Part shown: piece by piece, positions 1 to 6,476 of the stretch
How the letters are laid out: every line of letters starts with the position of its first letter
Position numbering within the stretch: the first letter of the stretch is position 1
DNA from: Gammaproteobacteria bacterium RBG_16_57_12
GTDB taxonomy: Bacteria > Pseudomonadota > Gammaproteobacteria > RBG-16-57-12
Length of the DNA stretch: 6,804 bases
Assembly (NCBI GenBank): GCA_001801365.1
Contig: MGXL01000094.1
Coordinates: 8,693 to 15,496, forward strand
Reading direction: 5' to 3'
The notes under the pieces: model-generated
What the model was told of the DNA's origin: nothing
Database searches by the model: none
The model's input: only the letters and a program-made list of their open reading frames with translations
Position numbers and translations under genes: made by a program

Positions 1-425
1 CCGAGGCCAGCTACCACTTCAGCCGGAACAGCTACGCCTCATTCAACTATACCTACCAGCACCCGGTCGACCGGGACACGGACCAGCGGCTGCCCGACGT
101 GCCGATGCGCAGGGGAAACCTTGGTTTTAACGCGGCATTGAACAGCATGCTGAACCTCAACACGAACGTCCTGATGACCGGGCCACGCTCCAGAAGCCCG
201 GGCGATACCCGCCCGCCGGTGGGCGGCTACACCCTGGTTGACATTACCCTGGTGGCAAGAGGCGTGCGGCGCAATCTGGACCTGAGCGCTTCGGTGCACA
301 ATCTCTTCGATAAGGGCTACCGGGATCCTGCCGCTGCTAACGCCGGCGGCACGGTTCAGTACGATTTCCCTCGCGAAGGCCGCTCGCTGTGGCTGGAGCT
401 GACCTATGCGCTGGGTGAGAAATAG
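1..425 (+). CDS. TonB-dependent outer-membrane receptor, C-terminal part (5' end cut by window)
   Basis: This is the last 140 residues or so of an outer-membrane beta-barrel receptor that imports a ligand (often an iron chelate, cobalamin or another scarce solute) using TonB energy. The frame is open from position 3 to the stop at 423-425. Three family hallmarks are visible: an inter-strand segment LPDVPMRRGNLGF, the conserved late-barrel motif SVHNLFDKGYRDP, and a terminal strand GRSLWLELTYAL followed by a short GEK tail. Alternating polar/hydrophobic residues in the last strands fit a barrel. The plug domain and TonB box lie outside the window, so the ligand cannot be named. The next gene downstream, on the same strand after 175 bases, encodes a periplasmic solute-binding protein, which suggests the two handle the same compound. 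That link is inference. Confidence 0.88.
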   Translation, partial: EASYHFSRNSYASFNYTYQHPVDRDTDQRLPDVPMRRGNLGFNAALNSMLNLNTNVLMTGPRSRSPGDTRPPVGGYTLVDITLVARGVRRNLDLSASVHNLFDKGYRDPAAANAGGTVQYDFPREGRSLWLELTYALGEK

Positions 426-484
426 CGCTTGCCAGGGGCTTTGATTTATCCAGTGGTCTCCGTGGCACACGGATGTGCTCCGGC

Positions 485-511
485 AATCCCGGAATGAAAT
501 CATCCGGGATT
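485..511 (+). terminator. Perfect 9-bp hairpin in the receptor/binding-protein gap
   Basis: AATCCCGGA (485-493) pairs perfectly with TCCGGGATT (503-511) around a 9-base loop. It lies 60 bases after the receptor stop and 90 bases before the next start. No T-run follows (the next bases are CCCTG), so it is not a classic intrinsic terminator. It may be an attenuating or RNA-stabilising stem between receptor and binding protein, or a weak terminator. The stem is seen directly; the role is inferred. Confidence 0.4.
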
Positions 512-590
512 CCCTGATAGATCGCTACTGACCAGATTGCGGGGGAGCATAGGGATATGGTGTATCGTTTCCACCCAGACTTTCAGTGGC

Positions 591-595
591 AGGAG
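591..595 (+). promoter_or_regulatory. Ribosome binding site of the substrate-binding protein gene
   Basis: AGGAG lies 5 bases before the ATG at 601. It decides the start against an in-frame GTG at 586, which would place this site inside the coding region and add MAGAV ahead of an otherwise normal signal peptide. Confidence 0.7.
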
Positions 596-600
596 CCGTA

Positions 601-1551
601 ATGAAGTTGTCAGAATACAGTACTCGCAGTAACTTGCTTCGATGTATTGCGATGGCACTGGCCATCAATCTCTGCGCACCGGGTCATGCCGCCGAGGTGG
701 CCACGGTGAAAAGCCGTGAACTCAAACCCTATAGTGACGCGCTTACCGGCTTCAAGAGCACAGTGGATGCTCACATCAAGACGGCAGTGATTCTGACTGA
801 TGATGATCCCGACGGCAAAGCGGCAATAGGGCAGATGAATCTGCAAAAAGTCGATCTGGTATTTGTTCTCGGGTCCGATGCCTTGCGTGCAGTCAGGAAC
901 AGCGTAAGCGATGTTCCCATACTCTTCTCCTTTGTGCTGGACCCGGAGACCATTATCGGATCCCCCGAACAACAATATCAGTTAAAAATCCGTGGCATTA
1001 CCATGAATGTTCCGCCCGAGGAACAACTCAGGATGCTCACTCAAATCGCGCCAGGCCATAAGCGGATCGGCATCATTTATGATGCGGCAAAATCTGCACA
1101 ATTGGCCGAGCGCACCCGGGTTGCCGCGGCCAGGCTGGGCCTGAGCGTGGTGGAAAAGACCATTGCGGAGAAGCAGCAGGCGATAGATGCCATTACCGAA
1201 ATGAGCGGAAAGATTGATGCCTTCCTGATGTTGCCGGATACCACGTTCATCTCCAAGGAATCGTTTCAGTATCTGCTGCTGTTCTCTTTCCGGAATAATG
1301 TTCCCATCATCGGGCTATCCGATAAATATGCCCGTCTTGGCGCTTTGTTCGCCCTCACCTTTGATAGCGAGAAGCTTGGAAAGCAGGCGGGTGAACTTGC
1401 CACCAAAATGCTTGCCGGGACAGATACCGAAAAATCACTGTATGTTGATCCACAGCATTTCCAATTCACCATCAACATCAAGACTGCAAGGAAACTCGGC
1501 ATTACCATCCCTGGAGATGTATTAAACCGCGCAGATGAAGTCTATGAATAG
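601..1551 (+). CDS. Periplasmic substrate-binding protein, ABC_sub_bind family, likely sensory
   Basis: A 316-residue exported protein. Residues 1-30 form a Sec signal peptide: a basic start, the hydrophobic run CIAMALAINLCAPG, and cleavage probably after GHA (30). There is no convincing lipobox at Cys25. The mature part has the two-lobe pattern of the ABC_sub_bind family (PF04392 type): a first lobe with LVFVLGSDALRAV (86-98) and VPILFSFVLDPE (105-116), a hinge near RGITMNVPPEEQLRML (131-146), then KRIGIIYD (154-161), AAARLGLSVVE (175-185), a second lobe with DAFLMLPDTTF (206-216), VPIIGLSDKYARLGALFAL (234-252), and a closing IKTARKLGITIP (293-304). The family usually feeds an ABC importer, but no permease or ATPase gene is in the window. 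The gene's end overlaps the start of a histidine kinase by 17 bases, so the pair is probably translated together. I infer that this is a ligand-sensing partner of the kinase; the ligand is unknown. Confidence 0.85.
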   Translation: MKLSEYSTRSNLLRCIAMALAINLCAPGHAAEVATVKSRELKPYSDALTGFKSTVDAHIKTAVILTDDDPDGKAAIGQMNLQKVDLVFVLGSDALRAVRNSVSDVPILFSFVLDPETIIGSPEQQYQLKIRGITMNVPPEEQLRMLTQIAPGHKRIGIIYDAAKSAQLAERTRVAAARLGLSVVEKTIAEKQQAIDAITEMSGKIDAFLMLPDTTFISKESFQYLLLFSFRNNVPIIGLSDKYARLGALFALTFDSEKLGKQAGELATKMLAGTDTEKSLYVDPQHFQFTINIKTARKLGITIPGDVLNRADEVYE

Positions 1552-3388
1552 CACATTGACTGAACGTGAGGGGCTTGTCAGGCCCGGCACGCCGGCCATG
1601 CGTTTCGCCAGCAGCATGCGGGGATTCAAGGCCCGTGTCTTCTGGGCGGTGACATTATTAATTGTTCTTATGGCCGCGTTATTGACCTCGGTATCCATCT
1701 ACGAGCAGGATACGACACTCAAGCGGCAATTATATGACTGGGGTCACGCCACAATCCAGAGTATGGCCAGGGATAGCGAGCTCGGCGTCTTTAGTGAAAA
1801 CACGGATTTTCTCAAATCGACGATATCCAACCTGGAGCGTGAGCCAAATATCATGTATGCCGTGATTTATTCCGATTCCCGGCAGATACTGGCACAGACC
1901 AATTCGGCGCAGCTGCCTGATCCCCTGATAAAGTCGGTACCTGATGTCATAGTAAATGAAATCTCCGCGCGGCGTGCCACGCTCTGGCGGGAATCCCGGC
2001 ATATGAATAACAGCTTCTATGAATTCTGGGCCCCGATCATTGGCTCGGAGGCCCCTGTGGATGATGAGCGGATGTTATTCATGGATGAATCCGATGATAC
2101 GGATAATAAGGCGGCTGTAGCCGAAAAAACCCGGATTATCGGTTATGCGCGTATTGGTATTTCACTGCAGATGGCGCGAACAGCTATCAATGAAGCGATA
2201 TTTACCAGTATGGCCATTCTGGCCATTACCTTGCCGATCGCCTTTTTTGTCACCTACATGATCGCTGTCCGCATTACCAGGCCGGTAAGTCAGCTGGCGC
2301 GCCTGTCAGAAGCGGTAGCCGGCGGTGATCTGTCTCAACAAATTGATATAAATCGTTCGGATGAAGTAGGTAAGCTGGCCAGTTCGTTCAATCGCATGAT
2401 CAGGTCCATCAAGGAACGTGATGAGGAGTTACGAAAAAGCCGGGATGAGCTGGAGCAGCGGGTGCAGAGGCGAACCGCTGAATTATATGCGGCTAACCAG
2501 AATCAGCTGCAGGAAATTGCTGAGCGTAAACGTGCGGAACAGCAATTACGGGAGAAAAATGCCGAGCTGGAGTCCATGCAGATGCAGTTGCTCCAGCAGG
2601 AAAAAATGGCATCCATCGGACAACTGGCCGCGGGCGTTGCGCATGAAATCAACAACCCCATTGGTTACGTGAACTCGAACATGCATGCTCTTAACAAGTA
2701 CGCAGAGGATTTATTTACCATCCTTGATATCTACGAGGCAGCCGAGCCGTTGCTCGACCCACAGGCGGCCGCTGCCCGGAGGGTAGTGTCTGTAAAGCAG
2801 GAGATGGATATTCCCTACATCAAGGAAGATCTGCCAAAGTTGCTGCGAGAGTCACAGGAAGGACTCAACCGTGTTAAAGCCATTGTGCAGGATCTCAAGA
2901 ATTTCTCGCATACTGATGAAGGCGAGTGGCAAATTATAGACCTGCATAATGGTCTGGACAGCACCCTGAATATTGTTGCGAACGAGCTCAAATATAAGGC
3001 AAAGGTAGTTAAGGAATACGGTGATCTTCCTTTGCTACAGTGCAATCCATCACAAATAAACCAGGTGTTCACCAATATCCTGGTGAATGCCGCCCACGCC
3101 ATCGAGAATAACGGGGTAATCACGATACGCAGCGGAGTATCAGGTGAGTATGGCTATATTGAAATAAGCGACACGGGCAAGGGCATTGCGCCGGAACACC
3201 TTAATCGCATCTTTGATCCGTTCTTCACCACAAAACCCGTCGGCAAAGGGACGGGGCTGGGGCTGTCGCTGTCTTATGGCATTATCAAGAAGCATAATGG
3301 GCGTATCGAAGTGGCAAGTGAACTCGGAAAGGGCGCAACATTTCGTATTGTACTGCCCATCGTCCAGCCGGTAGCGGCGCCTGCATGA
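1535..3388 (+). CDS. Membrane-bound sensor histidine kinase (periplasmic sensor, HAMP, HK4-type)
   Basis: A 617-residue two-component kinase. Membrane segments lie at about 35-55 (FWAVTLLIVLMAALLTSVSI) and 222-245 (IFTSMAILAITLPIAFFVTY), enclosing a periplasmic domain of some 165 residues. Its first part (DSELGVFSENTDF, then NIMYAVIYSDSRQILA) resembles small CHASE8/Cache-like sensor folds. A HAMP linker (246-297, ITRPVSQLARLSEAVAGGDLS and SDEVGKLASSFNRM) leads into a coiled coil (298-358). The catalytic core has phosphoacceptor His370 in GVAHEINNPIGYV, an N box NILVNAAHAI (514-523), G1 DTGKGI (546-551), an F box FDPFFTTK (560-567) and G2 GKGTGLGLSLSYGI (570-583). All motifs are intact, so the kinase should be active. 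About 75 residues separate the two DHp helix signatures, as in relatives of this NtrB/DctB-like class. The ATG at 1535 has no strong ribosome site; a second in-frame ATG is at 1544. Both lie inside the preceding gene, implying translational coupling. No receiver domain or response-regulator gene is visible. Confidence 0.93.
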   Translation: MKSMNSTLTEREGLVRPGTPAMRFASSMRGFKARVFWAVTLLIVLMAALLTSVSIYEQDTTLKRQLYDWGHATIQSMARDSELGVFSENTDFLKSTISNLEREPNIMYAVIYSDSRQILAQTNSAQLPDPLIKSVPDVIVNEISARRATLWRESRHMNNSFYEFWAPIIGSEAPVDDERMLFMDESDDTDNKAAVAEKTRIIGYARIGISLQMARTAINEAIFTSMAILAITLPIAFFVTYMIAVRITRPVSQLARLSEAVAGGDLSQQIDINRSDEVGKLASSFNRMIRSIKERDEELRKSRDELEQRVQRRTAELYAANQNQLQEIAERKRAEQQLREKNAELESMQMQLLQQEKMASIGQLAAGVAHEINNPIGYVNSNMHALNKYAEDLFTILDIYEAAEPLLDPQAAAARRVVSVKQEMDIPYIKEDLPKLLRESQEGLNRVKAIVQDLKNFSHTDEGEWQIIDLHNGLDSTLNIVANELKYKAKVVKEYGDLPLLQCNPSQINQVFTNILVNAAHAIENNGVITIRSGVSGEYGYIEISDTGKGIAPEHLNRIFDPFFTTKPVGKGTGLGLSLSYGIIKKHNGRIEVASELGKGATFRIVLPIVQPVAAPA

Positions 3389-3389
3389 T

Positions 3390-3420
3390 GCCCGGCTTTG
3401 TTACCAGTAACGCACCGGGC
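3390..3420. terminator. Nested hairpin between convergent genes, possible two-way terminator
   Basis: GCCCGG (3390-3395) pairs with CCGGGC (3415-3420). Inside, GTTA (3400-3403) pairs with TAAC (3408-3411) around the loop CCAG. The structure sits exactly where the histidine kinase gene (stop 3388) and the endopeptidase gene (stop codon 3401-3403) converge, and it includes the latter's last codons. No T-run follows on either strand, so this is weak as an intrinsic terminator. The stem is seen; the role is inferred from position. Confidence 0.35.
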
Positions 3421-3943
3421 CGGTGTCCAGGTGCACGAAATTCAATTGCGGATAATACCCGACACCCCCGACGCGCAGCGCAACGGCGGCCTGGCGCAAG
3501 TCGTGCAGCGCCCGCCCCGGCAGGCGGATGTCCACCGCCTTGCCCAGCATGTGCAGGCTGCCCTTGGCCACGCCGTCGCTGCCCGCGGCCAGCATGCCAT
3601 TGCTGGCGGGGGAGCGGTAACCGGAGATGATCTCGAACGGCCGCTGGCTGCCTAGGCTGTCGTGCAGGGCGTGCAGCAGATCGAGCAGTTGCGGCTCGAT
3701 GGGAATGATCTCATTGGTGCGATGGTCGCGCAGGATGTGATTGACCTCGCGCAAGGCCTCGGCGTGATACCGCCCCTGCGCCCAATACACCGTGCGCAGC
3801 GTCTCGCCTGTGTGTGTATTGTAAAAGGCCAGCATCCGCTCGGCCTGTGCGAGCCGCGCCCTGGCCAGCACCGGCGCCGGCAGCATCCCCGCGCCGGTGA
3901 GCATCAATCCCAGTTTCAAAAATTTGCGCCGGGTTAACAGCAT
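3401..3943 (-). CDS. DUF882/YcbK-like (M15-type) murein endopeptidase, Tat-exported
   Basis: A 180-residue protein, close to the length of E. coli YcbK (MepK). It starts with a twin-arginine signal TRRKFLKLG (4-12), followed by a hydrophobic stretch and a likely cut near VLARA (25-29), so it should be exported folded to the periplasm. The metallopeptidase core shows ISGYRSPASN (106-115), SLHMLGKAVDIR (129-140) and the closing GVGYYPQLNFVHLDTGPVRYW region (160-180). By family analogy the zinc ligands are His131, Asp138 and His171; all are present. E. coli MepK cleaves peptide cross-links in peptidoglycan, preferring the 3-3 links made by L,D-transpeptidases. A YkuD-type L,D-transpeptidase gene lies just upstream on the same strand, so the two are probably co-transcribed. 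The ATG at 3943 has AAGGAA (3951-3956) 7 bases before it. The specific substrate is inferred from the family. Confidence 0.9.
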   Translation of the reverse strand: MLLTRRKFLKLGLMLTGAGMLPAPVLARARLAQAERMLAFYNTHTGETLRTVYWAQGRYHAEALREVNHILRDHRTNEIIPIEPQLLDLLHALHDSLGSQRPFEIISGYRSPASNGMLAAGSDGVAKGSLHMLGKAVDIRLPGRALHDLRQAAVALRVGGVGYYPQLNFVHLDTGPVRYW

Positions 3944-3965
3944 GTAGTATTTCCTTCGTTAAGCG

Positions 3966-4141
3966 TTATTCATCGGCACGCCGCGTGATTTCTCGCGCCA
4001 GGCCGTCGCGGGCCGCGATCACCGTGCGCACCCGTTGTTCGTCGATGTACTCACCGAGCCCCCGCACCTCGGCGAGCGGGTCGCCGCCCCTGGTATACAC
4101 ATCCGGATGCACTTCGAGAAACAGCCGCCCGTCGGGCAGGC
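3966..4141 (-). pseudogene. Displaced C-terminal tail of the L,D-transpeptidase (after frameshift)
   Basis: Read in the frame one base off from the upstream gene, this stretch encodes an open 57-residue tail beginning LPDGRLFLEVHPDVY and ending ITRRADE, with a TAA at 3966-3968. The LEVHPDVY segment is what commonly follows the catalytic core in ErfK/YbiS-type YkuD proteins, so this is the original end of the transpeptidase. Adding one G to the GG at 4139-4140 (a C in the coding strand, giving GCC-CTG) restores one frame of about 298 residues. The restored stop would fall 22 bases before the start of the next gene, a natural operon gap. Either the strain carries a real lesion or the sequence has a single-base error in a GC-rich run. 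Confidence 0.8.
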
Positions 4142-4861
4142 GGCCAGCAGCGTAGTTTGATAAATGATACGCACCAGCATGCCGCTGCGGACCTCAGCAA
4201 ACATCGCGCCGATATCGTCCGGGTGCAGGCGGATGCAGCCGTGACTCTGAAACTGGTAGACACTCTGCGGCGCAATAGTGCTATGAATGCCGTAGCCGGG
4301 AAGGCTCAGGCCGAGCCAGTATTTACCGAGCGGATTATCCGGCCCCGGCGGCACATGCGCCTGCACAATCTGGCCCTCGCGGCGCATCTCTTCCTGGATC
4401 GACTGGGGCACGATCCAGGCCTTGTTGATCTCCAGGGTGCGCACCGTGAAATCGCCGGCGGGCGTGCGCCAGGTCGGGTGGCCCAGGCCCACCGGATAAC
4501 TCGCCCGCAACTCGCCGCCGCGAAACAAGAACAGCATGCGCTGGGGCAGGTTGATCAGGATGCCTTCCGAGAGCCGCTCGGGTACGATGTGCCGGTTGGT
4601 GAGGCGCAGCCGCTGACCGGGATGGATGTAGCCATGGTAATCAATGCCGTTTTCGCGCGCCAGCACCACGGCATCCACCCCGTAGCGCGCGCCGATGCGG
4701 GCCAGGGAATCCCCCGGCTGGATTACATATTCGAACGCGTCCCCGGTGATCGTCGGCGACAGAGCCGGTGCCGGCGGATCATCGGCCGCGGCGCTGCCCA
4801 GCCACAGACAGAGCGCCAGCAGACCCGCCCGGCGGGCATGTCCCCTTCGGGCGTACGGCAT
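4019..4861 (-). CDS. LysM + YkuD L,D-transpeptidase (ErfK/YbiS-type), frameshifted near its end
   Basis: As written, a 280-residue exported protein. Residues 1-26 are a signal peptide (basic RRGHARR, then GLLALCLWLGSAAA). A LysM peptidoglycan-binding domain spans about 43-87 (YVIQPGDSLARIGARYGV ... IHPGQRLRL). The YkuD catalytic domain spans about 99-235, with VGLGHPTWRTPAGDF (124-138), GIHST (His193) and the active-site motif SHGCIRLHP (206-214, nucleophile Cys209). Such enzymes form 3-3 cross-links between peptidoglycan stems or attach outer-membrane proteins to them. From residue 242 the sequence turns into an unlikely Cys/Ser/Arg-rich tail ending at 4019, while the true family tail continues in another frame to 3966. 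A one-base loss near 4139 explains this. The catalytic core is complete, so activity is possible but folding may suffer. The ATG at 4861 is chosen for its ribosome site and signal peptide; an upstream in-frame start at 5101 would run into fumC. The DUF882 endopeptidase gene follows. Confidence 0.88.
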   Translation of the reverse strand: MPYARRGHARRAGLLALCLWLGSAAADDPPAPALSPTITGDAFEYVIQPGDSLARIGARYGVDAVVLARENGIDYHGYIHPGQRLRLTNRHIVPERLSEGILINLPQRMLFLFRGGELRASYPVGLGHPTWRTPAGDFTVRTLEINKAWIVPQSIQEEMRREGQIVQAHVPPGPDNPLGKYWLGLSLPGYGIHSTIAPQSVYQFQSHGCIRLHPDDIGAMFAEVRSGMLVRIIYQTTLLAACPTGGCFSKCIRMCIPGAATRSPRCGGSVSTSTNNGCAR

Positions 4862-4871
4862 AATGATATTA

Positions 4872-4876
4872 CCTTT
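4872..4876 (-). promoter_or_regulatory. Ribosome binding site of the L,D-transpeptidase gene
   Basis: On the minus strand AAAAAGG lies about 10 bases before the ATG at 4861. Together with the signal peptide that begins right after this ATG, it decides the start against upstream in-frame codons. Confidence 0.55.
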
Positions 4877-4911
4877 TTGGCAAGTCGTGATGGCGCTCAA
4901 ACGGGGATCAG

Positions 4912-4920
4912 AGTTTAGCA
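4912..4920 (-). promoter_or_regulatory. Possible extended -10 promoter for the transpeptidase/endopeptidase genes
   Basis: Read on the minus strand, TGCTAAACT matches an extended -10 element (TGn followed by TAAACT, close to TATAAT), about 50 bases before the transpeptidase start. No good -35 hexamer is found 16-18 bases upstream. Position in the divergent gap supports it, but the match alone is weak. Confidence 0.3.
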
Positions 4921-5077
4921 GAAAACCATGGTCTCCTTTTATTATCCCAGATTTTCCTGAGGTTGAATTGTCGCCATAGTAGGCTGGAAGTTTGTGACCG
5001 GGATTATCAAAGGGATAACTCCATGGACGCCGGGCTGGGTGGATGGCATCATGTTGGCAGAGCGAATTCAACGCAAC

Positions 5078-5082
5078 AGGAG
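5078..5082 (+). promoter_or_regulatory. Ribosome binding site of fumC
   Basis: AGGAG lies 8 bases before the ATG at 5091. It decides the start against an in-frame ATG at 5043, which has no ribosome site and would add 16 residues not typical of FumC N termini. Confidence 0.7.
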
Positions 5083-5090
5083 CAAGCGCC

Positions 5091-6476
5091 ATGGCCGACA
5101 AGTTTCGGCTTGAGCACGACAGTCTGGGAGAGGTACGAGTGCCGGCTGACGCACTTTATGGCGCGCAAACCCAGCGCGCTGTGGACAACTTCCGGTTGAG
5201 CGGACAAGTAATGCCCGCCGCCTTCATCCACGCCCTCGGGTTTATCAAGGCGGCGGCGGCGCGGGTCAACCATGAACTGGGATTAATGCCTGAGGATGCC
5301 GCAACCGCTATCGAAACGGCGGCCCGCGAGGTCGCCAGGGGATGCCACGACCCTCATTTTCCGGTGGATGTCTTCCAGACCGGTTCCGGCACCAGCTCGA
5401 ACATGAACGCCAACGAGGTCATCGCCCGGCTCGCCAGCCTGCAGCTGGGTCGCCCTGTACATCCCAACGATGATGTCAATCGGGGCCAAAGCAGCAACGA
5501 TGTCATCCCAACGGCCATCCACCTGAGCGCAAGCCAGCGCATCCATCAAATTTTGATACCATCGCTCACACACCTGGCGGCGGTCATCGACGCTCGAGCC
5601 ACTGAGCTACGCGGCATCACCAAGACCGGCCGCACTCATCTCATGGATGCGATGCCGATCAGGCTCGATCAGGAGCTGGGCGGGTGGGCAGCGCAAATCC
5701 GCGATGCCGTGGCACGCATCGAGTCCAGCCTGCCCCGGCTTCAAGCACTCGCTATCGGTGGCACGGCGGTGGGCACCGGCATCAATACCCATCCCGATTT
5801 CGGCCCGCGCCTGGCCAAACGCCTGGCTGAGGATACCGGCATCGCATTTACCTGCAGCGAGAATCATTTTCGCGACCTCAGCGCCCAGGATTCGGCAGTG
5901 GAGATGAGCGGACAACTGCGTACCACGGCGGTTGGCATGATGAAGATCGCCAATGACCTGCGCTGGATGAACAGCGGTCCCCGCGCCGGTCTTGGCGAAA
6001 TATCGCTGCCCGCGCTCCAGCCGGGCAGCAGCATCATGCCGGGCAAAGTCAATCCGGTCATCCCGGAGGCGGCGGCGATGGTCTGCGCCCAGGTAATGGG
6101 CAACGACACCACCATCGCCATCGCGGGTCAATCGGGCAATTTCCAGCTTAACGTGATGCTCCCGGTCATCGCCCGCAACCTGCTGGAAAGCATCGAGCTG
6201 CTGGCCAATGCCGCGCGCACGCTGGCCGACCTGGCGATCGCAGGACTTACCGTTAATCATGCCCGCCTGGATGAGCTGCTCAAGGGCAACCCGATCCTGG
6301 TAACCGCCCTAAATTCCGTCGTCGGCTACGAACGCGCGGCCGCCATTGCCGCTCGTGCCTATGCGCAGGACCGGCCGATACTCGAGCTTGCCGGCGAAAT
6401 GACTTCTCTCACCCGGGAAGAGCTTGCGCGCTTGTTAGACCCCGCGCGGCTTACTGAAGGGGGGATCACCCGCTAG
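5091..6476 (+). CDS. fumC: Class II fumarate hydratase (fumarase C)
   Basis: A 461-residue cytoplasmic TCA-cycle enzyme that interconverts fumarate and L-malate. It needs no iron-sulfur cluster, so it tolerates oxygen. Family landmarks in order: VPADALYGAQTQRA (17-30), FQTGSGTSSNMNANEVIA (95-112), GQSSNDVIPTAIH (132-144), TGRTHLMDAMPI (179-190) with catalytic His183, GGTAVGTGIN (223-232), and the signature GSSIMPGKVNPVIPEA (312-327). The last contains the catalytic loop Ser313, Lys319 and Asn321, with Glu326 as partner of His183, by analogy with E. coli FumC. Length matches the usual 460-467. GTGIN and the intact GSSIMPGKVNP loop fit fumarase rather than aspartase or argininosuccinate lyase, and the sequence is close to the Pseudomonas-type FumC. 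It is divergent from the cell-wall genes, and an aconitase gene follows after 72 bases on the same strand, giving two TCA enzymes that may share a transcript. Confidence 0.96.
   Translation: MADKFRLEHDSLGEVRVPADALYGAQTQRAVDNFRLSGQVMPAAFIHALGFIKAAAARVNHELGLMPEDAATAIETAAREVARGCHDPHFPVDVFQTGSGTSSNMNANEVIARLASLQLGRPVHPNDDVNRGQSSNDVIPTAIHLSASQRIHQILIPSLTHLAAVIDARATELRGITKTGRTHLMDAMPIRLDQELGGWAAQIRDAVARIESSLPRLQALAIGGTAVGTGINTHPDFGPRLAKRLAEDTGIAFTCSENHFRDLSAQDSAVEMSGQLRTTAVGMMKIANDLRWMNSGPRAGLGEISLPALQPGSSIMPGKVNPVIPEAAAMVCAQVMGNDTTIAIAGQSGNFQLNVMLPVIARNLLESIELLANAARTLADLAIAGLTVNHARLDELLKGNPILVTALNSVVGYERAAAIAARAYAQDRPILELAGEMTSLTREELARLLDPARLTEGGITR

Noticed and set aside
39..503. Minus-strand open frame opposite the receptor end
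   Set aside because: The opposite strand carries clear TonB-receptor motifs; this one has a low-complexity His/Arg/Val mix and no known motif.
537..568. TTGCGG followed by TATGGT or TATCGT as a promoter for the binding-protein gene
   Set aside because: Spacings of 13 or 20 bases and poor matches to the consensus make it no better than chance.
2642..2930. Long stretch between the kinase H box and the second DHp helix signature, at first sight an inserted domain
   Set aside because: HEINNPIGYVNSN ... LRESQEGLNRVKAIVQDLKNFS is the usual arrangement in this class of kinase, with a variable loop between the helices.
4157..4918. Long open frame of 253 codons on the plus strand
   Set aside because: It lies antisense to the LysM/YkuD gene, has no recognisable domain, and is rich in Arg/Gln/His/Ala as expected for a shadow of a GC-rich gene.
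4862..5101. Upstream extension of the L,D-transpeptidase to a start at 5101
   Set aside because: It would overlap the fumC start and put 80 unrelated residues before a complete signal peptide; the ATG at 4861 has its own ribosome site.
4963..5199. Small plus-strand frame, including an ATG at 5023 with GGGAT upstream
   Set aside because: It runs out of frame into the fumC coding region and shows no signal peptide, domain or coding character; at best it would be a leader peptide, for which there is no support.
5607..6260. Open frame of 217 codons on the minus strand
   Set aside because: It is antisense to fumC, whose reading frame is certain, and its sequence resembles no family I recognise.
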